A DNA stretch of 64,000 nt, from contig JAKSQO010000001.1 of the NCBI GenBank assembly GCA_024404095.1, positions 71,037 to 135,036 on the forward strand, read 5' to 3'. This DNA comes from Clostridia bacterium. GTDB taxonomy: Bacteria > Bacillota > Clostridia > Oscillospirales > Acutalibacteraceae. The notes below the pieces were generated by a model, which was given only the letters and a program-made list of their open reading frames with translations, had not been told where the DNA came from and did not search any database. This document shows, in pieces, positions 34,312 to 42,318 of the stretch (within the stretch, counting starts at the first letter, position 1; every line of letters begins with the position of its first letter). A program made the position numbers and the translations under genes.

Positions 34312-35793
34312 TTATTTTGACTTTTTTCTTGCCTCAATTTCAGCAATCATTTCACGCTGCTTGTCTTCTGTAATGTTATAGAAGAACATCGGAATCGCAC
34401 ACGCAAACATTGAAATTGCACCCGAAAGAATGAGGATGTTCCAGAGAAGATGTTCTCCGTCGGGTGTAATCGGAACAGCTGCCTCGGGATTGATGCCTGC
34501 CCATGAATATGAGAAAACACCGATAAATGCGCCGAGAGCCATACCGATTTTATTTATAAGAGTCTGCATCGCGAAACAGATACCCTCGCCTCTCTCTCCT
34601 GTTTTCCATTCGAGATAGTCAACAGTATCACCAATCATAGCATATGTAATGATATTGTTAACGCCCTGAGGAATACCGAGACAAACAAGACCGACAGCCG
34701 CAACCGCAAGTTTCCAAGGTGCGTCATATCCTATGAAATACATTGCAAGCATTACAGCACCGCCAAAGAGATGAACAATAATATATGTCCACTTCTTTGT
34801 GAATTTCTTTGAAAGCCACGGAACAAGGACTGATGCCACAAGTCCGCCGGGAACCACAAGCATTGTAATAAGTGCAAAAAGTCCCTCTTCCTTAAGAACA
34901 TATTTTGCAAAATAAAGTCCGCCCGTATATGTATAAACCATTCTTGCACCGCCGAGAACACCTGACAGAACAATGAGAAGAAGCTGCTTGTTTTTGAAAA
35001 GAAGTTTAAGATTGTGACCAAGTGAGGGTGGTGTGTCGGTAGAAGTAAAACGCTCCTTGGTGTTCTTGAAGCCGTAGAAGAACATCGGTATCGCAAGAAC
35101 AACGCACACAACCGCACAGATGAAATATGTCCACTTAAGTGTATTAGCATTCTCGTTGATAAACTGAGGCGCAACAACACCGTCAACCTTATATTTTGCG
35201 GTTACGGCTGATGTGATAACCGGAACAAGAACAGTAACAAGACCCGCACCGAGAGTACATACAAGACGTGCAACGGTGAGAATTTTGCCTCTTGTTTCTG
35301 TGTCATTAGTAAGACAGGTTGAAAGTCCCCAGTAAGGAACATCAGCTACGGTATAAATCATTGACCATAAAACATAGATTATTGAAATGATAATAAATGT
35401 TGATGTTGCCTTTGCAGGAAGGAAGGGGCAGAAGCAAGCAACAGTTGCAAGTGCAATAGGAATAGCCATCCACTTAAGGAACGGTCTGCATTTACCCCAT
35501 TTAGTTCGAGTTTTGTCAACGATTGAACCCATAATCGGGTCATTCATTGCATCATAAACTCTTGTCAGAAGCATAAGATATGCAACTGCCATTGTACCTG
35601 TGATTGAACCAATCTTAACATCTCCGCCGAAAAGAAGCGCATCAGTAAGAAAAACCGTAAGATAAGAACCGATTATCGTACAAATAAGGTTCTGACCAAA
35701 TCCTGTGATACTGTAAGCTATCGCTTCTCGGGGCTGAACACCTTCACCGGGTGTAGTACCGAAAAGATTATGCAAAAAGCTCTTTTTTGCCAT
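34312..35793 (-). CDS. GPH-family (glycoside-pentoside-hexuronide:cation) symporter
   Basis: 493 residues with about twelve membrane segments. The GPH signature is AMNDPIMGSIVDKTRTKWGK in the loop after helix 2, with VDYLEWKTGERGEG in the C-terminal half, as in MelB, GusB and XynB-linked transporters. It would import a glycoside with sodium or protons. A strong GGGAGG lies before the ATG. First gene of the three-gene operon behind the promoter 35819-35847. No glycosidase follows in this operon, which is unusual for GPH loci. Confidence 0.92.
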   Translation of the reverse strand: MAKKSFLHNLFGTTPGEGVQPREAIAYSITGFGQNLICTIIGSYLTVFLTDALLFGGDVKIGSITGTMAVAYLMLLTRVYDAMNDPIMGSIVDKTRTKWGKCRPFLKWMAIPIALATVACFCPFLPAKATSTFIIISIIYVLWSMIYTVADVPYWGLSTCLTNDTETRGKILTVARLVCTLGAGLVTVLVPVITSAVTAKYKVDGVVAPQFINENANTLKWTYFICAVVCVVLAIPMFFYGFKNTKERFTSTDTPPSLGHNLKLLFKNKQLLLIVLSGVLGGARMVYTYTGGLYFAKYVLKEEGLFALITMLVVPGGLVASVLVPWLSKKFTKKWTYIIVHLFGGAVMLAMYFIGYDAPWKLAVAAVGLVCLGIPQGVNNIITYAMIGDTVDYLEWKTGERGEGICFAMQTLINKIGMALGAFIGVFSYSWAGINPEAAVPITPDGEHLLWNILILSGAISMFACAIPMFFYNITEDKQREMIAEIEARKKSK

Positions 35794-35818
35794 TAGACAT
35801 ACCTCCCTAATTGTGAAT

Positions 35819-35847
35819 ATATTACCACAAAGTCAGTTCATTGTAAA
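35819..35847 (-). promoter_or_regulatory. Promoter of the GPH-YdjC-DUF2804 operon
   Basis: Minus strand: -35 TTTACA (35842-35847), 17 bases, -10 TAATAT (35819-35824). It lies just after the spoIIR terminator and 25 bases before the ATG. I see no clear operator palindrome around it. Confidence 0.7.
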
Positions 35848-35850
35848 CTA

Positions 35851-35894
35851 AAAACAAAAAAAACCTACTTTAATCACAAAATCAAAGCAGGTTT
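35851..35894 (-). terminator. Terminator after spoIIR
   Basis: Minus strand: 14-bp imperfect stem AAACCTGCTTTGAT / ATTAAAGTAGGTTT (35881-35894 and 35861-35874, two G-T pairs), 6-base loop, then TTTTTGTTTT. It lies 10 bases past the stop of spoIIR. Confidence 0.85.
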
Positions 35895-35904
35895 TTCATC
35901 ACTT

Positions 35905-36513
35905 TTAACAATGAATTTTATTTTTTAGTTCTTCGTAAAGCTCAACAACCTTAAAACGAACCTCATATTTCGGATTTTTCTCAACAAGCTTCACTTCATT
36001 GCTGTCAAGAACCGAGTCAATTTTCCTGTGCTTATCGGCGGCAGGAAGGCACATTGCAGGAAACATCACGCACCACCAGTTATGCCCCTCACCTGCTCCG
36101 ATAACGATTCTCAGAGCAAGATACTTTCCTGCAGGCAGAGTAACTGTATCGTATGTGCGTGTGTTGAAATACTCACGGCTGAGCATTACTTTAACGCTGT
36201 AATCAAATCCGTTAGCTTTGATAACACTTTCCGCAATCTTTTGGAGCTTTGGAATATCAGGAGTGATTTTTTTAACAGCATTATCTATATCCACACTTCC
36301 GTCAAATATCTCTGCTCCCCCGGTAAGCACAGCGTCACGCACCTTAAGCTTCAGCTGCTGGTCTTCCCTGCTGTCGGAATTTGCAATAACGTGCAGGCGA
36401 AGTACATCATCTCTGATTCGTTCGGAAGTTTTCGCAAATGATACAATGGAAAAGATTACAGTTATAACCAACGCAAGTGATACCGATATTTCAATCTTTC
36501 TTCTGAATTTCAT
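35905..36513 (-). CDS. spoIIR: Stage II sporulation protein R
   Basis: 202 residues. SpoIIR is the forespore signal that activates SpoIIGA, which then cuts pro-sigma-E in the mother cell. An N-terminal membrane/signal segment (residues 9-27), the motif LHVIANSDSREDQQLKLKVRDAV and the end motif GEGHNWWCVMFPAMCLP are diagnostic. The length is close to that of B. subtilis SpoIIR. The ribosome site GAGGAG lies inside a hairpin (36518-36541), which may limit translation. It follows the WYL regulator gene by 43 bases and ends at a terminator. Confidence 0.95.
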   Translation of the reverse strand: MKFRRKIEISVSLALVITVIFSIVSFAKTSERIRDDVLRLHVIANSDSREDQQLKLKVRDAVLTGGAEIFDGSVDIDNAVKKITPDIPKLQKIAESVIKANGFDYSVKVMLSREYFNTRTYDTVTLPAGKYLALRIVIGAGEGHNWWCVMFPAMCLPAADKHRKIDSVLDSNEVKLVEKNPKYEVRFKVVELYEELKNKIHC

Positions 36514-36517
36514 AAAA

Positions 36518-36541
36518 TCAACTCCTCACAGGAAGAGTTGA
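36518..36541 (-). promoter_or_regulatory. Hairpin that hides the spoIIR ribosome-binding site
   Basis: Minus strand: TCAACTCTT / AGGAGTTGA, a 9-bp stem (36533-36541 and 36518-36526, one G-T pair) with a 6-base loop. The 3' arm contains the AGGAG of spoIIR, five bases further on from the start codon. A short TTTT follows, so weak termination after the WYL gene is an alternative role. Confidence 0.65.
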
Positions 36542-36556
36542 CTTTAAAAACAGTTT

Positions 36557-37552
36557 TTATTCATAAGAGGAAAGAATTTCCTTTGCTTTTTCCTTGACCG
36601 CTTCTGTAAGCTGATGCGGAGAAAGCACCTTTACATCCGTTCCGAACTGCATTATCCAGCTCACAAGACCGCTGCTTAATTCAACCTCGGCACGGAAAAT
36701 GAAGTGTGATTCATCATAAATCTTGATAGGTGTTGATTCACCGAAGCGTTCAAGAATATCATCAATCAGATTATTTGAACAGCAAAGCTCAATTTCAGCA
36801 TTTTCACCAGTAAACATATTGAATATGCGGTTTGAGTAATCCGAAGTATCAAATTTATCTGTATATTTCGATACCTTTGAGAAATGCTTTGCCTTTGTAT
36901 CAAGCGGCTCAATTTCGCTGATTCTGTCAAGGCGAAGATGCATCAGATTGCTGTACTTATCGTTGTTGCAGATAAGATAATAATGGTCATTTGACCAAAG
37001 AAGCGAATAAGGATTGATAATAAATGTCTTACCCTCGCTCTTTTTGAGAAAGCGGTTTTCAAGCTTTCGTTTAGCATAGGTCACTCTAACCTGCTTCGAC
37101 TGCTTGATTGCAATATCGAGAGTTCTGATGATATCATAGATATCCTCTTTTTCCGACTTATAACTGCTGTTTATATAAACCTGCTCGCGGATTTCTTCCT
37201 CCTGATATTCACTGAGAAAGCTGCCGATTTTATATATAAGGCTCTTTGTCTTTGCAGTTGAAATAAATCTCGCCGCCTGAACAGCATCAATAAGAAGTCT
37301 GACTTCCGCAAGGTCAAATTTACGGCTTCTCAGATAATAACCGCGTTTCGGTGTGCGGACATTAACAATATCAAGACCGTATTCACACAGCGCATCAATG
37401 TCGCTGTATATCGACTTACGCTCACACTTTACGCCGTAGCCCTCAAGCATATCGCAAAGCTCTGTCGCGGAAAAAGCGTGGTTTTCATCCGTCTGTCTTA
37501 TAAAAATATCGCTTAAAAATAACAGTTTGACTTTGTTTGTTTCCTTAGACAT
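36557..37552 (-). CDS. WYL-domain transcriptional regulator
   Basis: 331 residues. An N-terminal winged helix-turn-helix of HTH_11 type (FSATELCDMLEGYGVKCERK, then SIYSDIDALCEYG) is followed by a WYL domain (NPYSLLWSNDHYYLICNNDK, then MHLRLDRISEIE) and a C-terminal WCX-type extension. WYL domains sense small ligands or nucleic acid, and these proteins repress or activate nearby genes. GAGGTG before the ATG, 10 bases after the GH2 stop. Its targets may include the GH2/GT2 genes of the same run; no operator is recognised. Confidence 0.92.
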   Translation of the reverse strand: MSKETNKVKLLFLSDIFIRQTDENHAFSATELCDMLEGYGVKCERKSIYSDIDALCEYGLDIVNVRTPKRGYYLRSRKFDLAEVRLLIDAVQAARFISTAKTKSLIYKIGSFLSEYQEEEIREQVYINSSYKSEKEDIYDIIRTLDIAIKQSKQVRVTYAKRKLENRFLKKSEGKTFIINPYSLLWSNDHYYLICNNDKYSNLMHLRLDRISEIEPLDTKAKHFSKVSKYTDKFDTSDYSNRIFNMFTGENAEIELCCSNNLIDDILERFGESTPIKIYDESHFIFRAEVELSSGLVSWIMQFGTDVKVLSPHQLTEAVKEKAKEILSSYE

Positions 37553-37562
37553 TCAAAGCACC

Positions 37563-39314
37563 TCAATATTTCATTCTGCTGTTGATTTCCTTAACTGTTT
37601 CGGCATTGAGTTTTAAAAGCTCACGGTCGTATGTATAAATACCGTTAACCTCAAATTCAACGTCACTTACCTGAGTATAAACCGTTGCAGAAAGTCCCTT
37701 TTCAATTTTCGGAATAATCTGCTTTTCAAAAAGCTTTTTGTATGCGGCTGTAAGCTTGTCTTTTGTCTTGAACATTACATAGCCGAAGCTCTTCTGTCTG
37801 TTCCATACGTGATTTTCTATAATACGGCTGTAACCGCCGAATTCAGAAAGAACGAACGGTCTGCCGTCAGATTTCGGCATAGTTACAGGAAGAATGTACT
37901 GATGAACGCTCTTGAAATCGGGGCCACCCTGGTCGTGCCATCCGCTTGCGTGATCAACAAAACGTGTCGGGTCATAGGCTTTTATATCCTCGGCAATGCG
38001 CTTTGCGTCAAACTGACCCCATGCCTCGTTAAACGGAACCCAGCAGGCTATCGAAGTGAAGTTATAGAGATTATCAATTGTTTCGTAGATAGCTTTTTCG
38101 TGCTCCTCACGGCACTTTTCATTCTCGACACCGAACCACTTGTACTTGTCATCCTTTATTTTTCTGACATAGATGTTCGGAAGAACACCGACAAGAAGCA
38201 TATCAATATTAGTTGCGCCGCTGACCATATCCTGCCATACAATCATTCCGAGCCTGTCGCAATGATAATACCAGCGGTGAGGTTCAACCTTAATATGCTT
38301 TCTGAGCATATTGAAACCGAGGTCCTTCATTGACTTGATATCAAAAATCATAGCCTCATCGCACGGAGCTGTAAGACCGCCGTCACTCCAGTAACCCTGG
38401 TCAAGAAGTCCATTCTGAAAATACGGCTTATTATTAAGGCAAAGCCTCGGTATAGCTTTATCATCATATCCCAGAGAGAACTTTCTCATACCGAAATAGC
38501 TTGTCACTACATCAATAATTCCGCCCTCTTCGTCACAAAGAGCAATGGCGACATCATAAAGAAACGGATTTTCGGGACTCCACAGCTTCTGCTCCTTAAT
38601 TTTAACAGACTCATCCTTTTCAATCTTACCAGCGAAAATTATTTCTTCGCCGTCTTTGATTATCGCCTTTATGATAGCCTCGCCGTCAAAATCAGTTTTA
38701 ATATTGATTTCAGATGAATCTATATCAGGAGTAAATTTTATATTCTTAATATATGTATCGCTCACAGGCTCAAGCCATACAGTCTGCCAGATACCGCTTG
38801 TCGAGGTGTACCAGAAGCCCTTACTTTCGTGTACCTGCTTACCCCTGTCCTGCCAGTAATCATCTGTCGGGTCGTAAACCTGAACAACAAGCTCATTTTC
38901 ACCGTCAGCAAGATAATCGGTTATATCAACTGTAAAAGGAATGTATCCGCCCTGGTGAGAGCCTGCCTTGTGTCCGTTAATATAAACCTTACATTTCCAG
39001 TCAACGGCACCGAAATGAAGTAAAGTACGCTTACCGATAAAGCAATCCTTAAGAATGAAATTCTTTCTGTACCACAGAAATTCATCCTTTTGAACAGTTC
39101 TGCCGACACCTGAAAGATAGCACTCCGGTGCGAACGGCACAATTATTTCTCCGTCATATGACTCGGGAAAGCTGTCGTTCATCGGCGTGATTGCGTAATC
39201 AAAACGTCCGTTAAGATTCTGCCAGTCCGATCTCACCATCTGCGGTCTCGGATATTCCGGAAGCGGACATTCAACATCGACAGAATCAGTCCACTTTGTT
39301 TTAAGTTCAATCAT
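37563..39314 (-). CDS. Glycoside hydrolase family 2 enzyme (beta-galactosidase/glucuronidase type)
   Basis: 583 residues, no signal peptide. The N-terminal jelly-roll (NLNGRFDYAI, WYRKNFI, LHFGAVDWKCKVYINGHKAG) and the TIM-barrel catalytic domain are those of GH2. The acid/base pair is N429-E430 in WVPFNEAWGQ and the nucleophile is E491 in VLSEFGGYS. It lacks the extra C-terminal domains of LacZ, as in many short gut-bacterial GH2 proteins. Substrate cannot be read; beta-galactoside, mannoside or glucuronide are all possible. It lies between a small unknown gene and a WYL regulator. The start site is weak (AGTTGAATAATA). Confidence 0.92.
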   Translation of the reverse strand: MIELKTKWTDSVDVECPLPEYPRPQMVRSDWQNLNGRFDYAITPMNDSFPESYDGEIIVPFAPECYLSGVGRTVQKDEFLWYRKNFILKDCFIGKRTLLHFGAVDWKCKVYINGHKAGSHQGGYIPFTVDITDYLADGENELVVQVYDPTDDYWQDRGKQVHESKGFWYTSTSGIWQTVWLEPVSDTYIKNIKFTPDIDSSEINIKTDFDGEAIIKAIIKDGEEIIFAGKIEKDESVKIKEQKLWSPENPFLYDVAIALCDEEGGIIDVVTSYFGMRKFSLGYDDKAIPRLCLNNKPYFQNGLLDQGYWSDGGLTAPCDEAMIFDIKSMKDLGFNMLRKHIKVEPHRWYYHCDRLGMIVWQDMVSGATNIDMLLVGVLPNIYVRKIKDDKYKWFGVENEKCREEHEKAIYETIDNLYNFTSIACWVPFNEAWGQFDAKRIAEDIKAYDPTRFVDHASGWHDQGGPDFKSVHQYILPVTMPKSDGRPFVLSEFGGYSRIIENHVWNRQKSFGYVMFKTKDKLTAAYKKLFEKQIIPKIEKGLSATVYTQVSDVEFEVNGIYTYDRELLKLNAETVKEINSRMKY

Positions 39315-39330
39315 TATTATTCAACTCCAT

Positions 39331-39648
39331 TCAGTTGTTATAAAATGCATCCGCCGCTTCCTTGATCCAGTTCTGAGCTTCAAGAATACCCTCGGAAGAT
39401 GCGTCAAATCTATTCTCTGTAATTATTGTTTTGTCGGTAGAATCCAATGCATTCGGACCGATATAGTGAACAGCTTTAAGAAACATTGTTCCTTCCTCAT
39501 CCTTATCAAGCCATACTGAATATCTGAATGTCTTTTCGGCAATATTTCCCTTTAACGGGTCACAGCCGAAAGAACCCGAATATCTGTTTCCTGCTTTACC
39601 GAAAACAATATTTCCCATAAACCATTCATATGAAGGCAGCTTAATCAT
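39331..39648 (-). CDS. Small hypothetical protein
   Basis: 105 residues, not recognised. It is acidic, soluble and without a signal peptide. It has an aromatic N-terminus (LPSYEWFMGNIVFGKAG), a beta-like middle (KTFRYSVWLDKDEEGTMFLKA) and an amphipathic C-terminal helix (EGILEAQNWIKEAADAFYNN). The ATG overlaps the end of the GT2 gene by 8 bases with GGAGAAATC upstream, so it is a real, coupled gene. The GH2 gene begins 16 bases after its stop. Confidence 0.75.
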   Translation of the reverse strand: MIKLPSYEWFMGNIVFGKAGNRYSGSFGCDPLKGNIAEKTFRYSVWLDKDEEGTMFLKAVHYIGPNALDSTDKTIITENRFDASSEGILEAQNWIKEAADAFYNN

Positions 39649-40654
39649 CAGATTTCTCCTTTGCTAACTTTTCGCTTTTAAACTCAGCATATCTGACAAG
39701 AGCAACGATAAGCAACGGCTGTTTTTTTATAATAAATCTGTCGAGATATCCGTTAACTCCGTCAGAGTCTTTATAAATCCTTTTGGTTTTGTATTCGTCA
39801 TAAAACATTGATTTTTTTAAAATTTTTCTGATATAAAAACACGCTGAAAAAATATTAAGAAATTTTGCAGCTGTATAAATCGCTCCGAGAGATCGGAAAA
39901 TATAATCCTGCTTCAGGTCATGATTATTAAATCCAAGCTCTTCAAAGTATTTTTTTCGGAAAAGATAAATCCTCTCGTACGCTTCATAGCCCTTTTTTAC
40001 AATGCTTGTAGTATTGTTCTCGTTGACATAATAATAATAAAGCGGTGATTTTATAAATTTAAAGCTTTTAATATACTTAACATAATTATAAACAAACTCC
40101 ATATCCTCGGCATACTTGATACCGATAGGAAAGCTGACATTATTCTCAACAATTATTGAGCGTCTGAAAAGCTTGTTCCAGCATTGAAAGAAAATATAAT
40201 CGTTTGCCATAACAGGATACAGAGACTCAAAAAACTCACTTGAAGAATAAATCCTGTCCTCGAGCATCGAATCAAGCTCATTTGAAACAGCAGAATTTCC
40301 CGTATAGGAGCAACAAATCAGATCGGCATTATCGCCCGAGAGCATTTTTTCATAAAAACCGTCAAGCAGATAATCATCGCTGTCAACAAAAGAAATCCAC
40401 TCACCCTCTGCCCTTGCAATACCGAAATTTCTTGCGGCGGAAACACCTGCATTTTTCTGATGCAGAGATAAAACATTGTCGTTCTCACTCTGAAATCTAT
40501 CGCATATCGCAGGTGACGCATCGGTTGAACCGTCATCAACAAGAATAATCTGAAGCTTTTGTTCGCAATTCTGATTAAGCACCGATTCAACACATCTTGT
40601 CAGAAATTTTTCACAATTATATACAGGGATAATTACAGAAACATCGTATTTCAT
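39641..40654 (-). CDS. Family 2 glycosyltransferase
   Basis: 337 residues. GT-A fold motifs: SVIIPVYNCEKFL, LVDDGSTDASP and FVDSDDYL (the DxD-type metal and sugar-nucleotide site), followed by an AEDMEFVYNY segment typical of polysaccharide GT2 enzymes. It would add a sugar to a surface glycan or glycolipid on the cytoplasmic face. No membrane segment. GAGGACAG precedes the ATG. It is 19 bases after the lipoprotein gene and overlaps the next small gene. Confidence 0.92.
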   Translation of the reverse strand: MKYDVSVIIPVYNCEKFLTRCVESVLNQNCEQKLQIILVDDGSTDASPAICDRFQSENDNVLSLHQKNAGVSAARNFGIARAEGEWISFVDSDDYLLDGFYEKMLSGDNADLICCSYTGNSAVSNELDSMLEDRIYSSSEFFESLYPVMANDYIFFQCWNKLFRRSIIVENNVSFPIGIKYAEDMEFVYNYVKYIKSFKFIKSPLYYYYVNENNTTSIVKKGYEAYERIYLFRKKYFEELGFNNHDLKQDYIFRSLGAIYTAAKFLNIFSACFYIRKILKKSMFYDEYKTKRIYKDSDGVNGYLDRFIIKKQPLLIVALVRYAEFKSEKLAKEKSDD

Positions 40655-40673
40655 TTTCTGTCCTCAACATTCT

Positions 40674-42305
40674 TTATCCGAAAATTTTCTTAAATACTGA
40701 GCTAAGTCCGCTCGTCTCCTCAGCTTCAACTTTTGTATCGGCTGAATTTTTGTCAGAGTTCATTTTCAGTCCGTCAACCTTAAATACAAACATAACGCTT
40801 GAATCCATTGTATCACGGCAAAGCGTGAAAATCTTATATCTCTTGCCAAGCTCAATCCACGCTGTCATCTTTGCTGTCAGATCATCAGCGTTACCCGGGA
40901 TATTGGCATATCCTGTCAGGCTGCCTGCGGCAATTGAACCCTCAAGACCTGAAAGCGCGCCGTCAAGCGAAGAAAGAACATTGCTCTCTGACAGCACCTT
41001 AAGTGCATCAATAAGATCTTTATTTTCATTGATAGCTTTTTGAAGAGAAGAAATTGTTGAAATTGTCTTCGGCAGGTTGTTTATAGCTGACTGAACCTGC
41101 GGGTTTTTAAGGTCATTTGACATTTCACGAAGAATTTTTATACCCGCCTGTATCTGTGCGCTGCTTGCTTCATCACCAAAGAAAGTATTGATTACCCCGA
41201 GAGCGTTCTCAAGTCCGTTATAGTCAGCGTTAGAAATATACTCTGTAAGGAACTGAATTGTCTCCATATTCTGCGGAGTTGCGTACTTGTTAAGAACATC
41301 AATAAGAGCCTTATTATTATCATATAAAGCCGATGCCTGTCCCACAAGACTGCTGAGTTCGTTAATCTTATCGGGATTTGAGGTCAGAGTGTTGAGCAGT
41401 CCGTTCGCGTCAACTGACTGAAGACTCTTCTGAATTGACTGAAGCTTAGCAATGTTGTCACGTACATCGCCCATTGAATTGGTGATGTTGTTAAGTCCGA
41501 GACCGAGTGAGCCGATAGGAACAGCGGCAAACATAAGGTTGCCGAGTTCAAAGTCGGTAACATCTGCGCTGATGACAAAAGTATCATCAAATGCATACGA
41601 AGAGCTTTCGCTTGAAGCCGCACTCGACAGACCGAGGCTTTCGTTTATTCCGGGGAAGCCTACAAGCACAGCAACCTGTGAATTTCCGTTACCTGTTGTT
41701 CTGCCGTTTTTAACGGTAATGTTCTGGAATTTTGACTCAGAGAGTGAAACACCGCCAATAACAAGAAGCGGATTATACATAACAGCAGGACGACCGTTGA
41801 TTGTAACATCATACATATCGACGTTATGCATACGGATTGTGATATCGACCTTGCCGCTCTTACCGATAATTTCCGAGGGAACAGCAGGAACACCGTCAAG
41901 CATATATGAAATTTCAAAATTTACGGGCAATGTCTTTTTTGACATACCCTGATAATACAGGTCGGTTGTATTCATATACCAGCGAAGCGAATTGTTCGCG
42001 CCGACGTCGGGTCTTGAATCGTCCTTAATATTCTCAATCTCAGAAAGAGATGTAATATCATCAACATAGACCTGTGCCTTATCTGTATGAATCCAGTCGC
42101 TGACAATCGTCTGAGTAACTGCACCGTTGTTGTCAAGATTGACATAAACCGTTTCCGTCTTTTTTACAAGACCTGCGGGAATATTATATTTTACCTGCTG
42201 TGCCGCTGTATTATCCTGCTTCGGATTATCAACCGAACCGCAGGCGGTGAGCAGAAGCAGAACAGGAATCATTAAAAGACAAATGAATTTTTTAAGATAT
42301 TTCAT
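40674..42305 (-). CDS. Lipoprotein partner of the MMPL transporter, YhgE-like
   Basis: 543 residues from the ATG at 42305 (AAAGGAG 8 bases upstream; a longer reading overlaps the transporter gene and has no site). The lipobox LLTAC near residue 20 gives a membrane-anchored exported lipoprotein. After a beta-rich domain (TETVYVNLDNNGAVTQTIVS) come long helical stretches with regularly spaced Leu/Asn (about residues 290-480) that could form an extended coiled coil, like the YhgE/Pip helical region. It is 13 bases after the MMPL gene, so the two probably form an envelope transport or adhesion machine. Substrate unknown. Confidence 0.8.
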   Translation of the reverse strand: MKYLKKFICLLMIPVLLLLTACGSVDNPKQDNTAAQQVKYNIPAGLVKKTETVYVNLDNNGAVTQTIVSDWIHTDKAQVYVDDITSLSEIENIKDDSRPDVGANNSLRWYMNTTDLYYQGMSKKTLPVNFEISYMLDGVPAVPSEIIGKSGKVDITIRMHNVDMYDVTINGRPAVMYNPLLVIGGVSLSESKFQNITVKNGRTTGNGNSQVAVLVGFPGINESLGLSSAASSESSSYAFDDTFVISADVTDFELGNLMFAAVPIGSLGLGLNNITNSMGDVRDNIAKLQSIQKSLQSVDANGLLNTLTSNPDKINELSSLVGQASALYDNNKALIDVLNKYATPQNMETIQFLTEYISNADYNGLENALGVINTFFGDEASSAQIQAGIKILREMSNDLKNPQVQSAINNLPKTISTISSLQKAINENKDLIDALKVLSESNVLSSLDGALSGLEGSIAAGSLTGYANIPGNADDLTAKMTAWIELGKRYKIFTLCRDTMDSSVMFVFKVDGLKMNSDKNSADTKVEAEETSGLSSVFKKIFG

Positions 42306-42318
42306 TCTGTTTCTCCTT

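Noticed and set aside
37809..38333. A 174-codon plus-strand frame inside the GH2 gene
   Set aside because: Antisense to the catalytic domain of GH2; no supporting signals.
40240..42082. Plus-strand frames opposite the GT2 and lipoprotein genes
   Set aside because: Low-complexity shadows; both minus-strand genes have clear motifs, ribosome sites and operon context.
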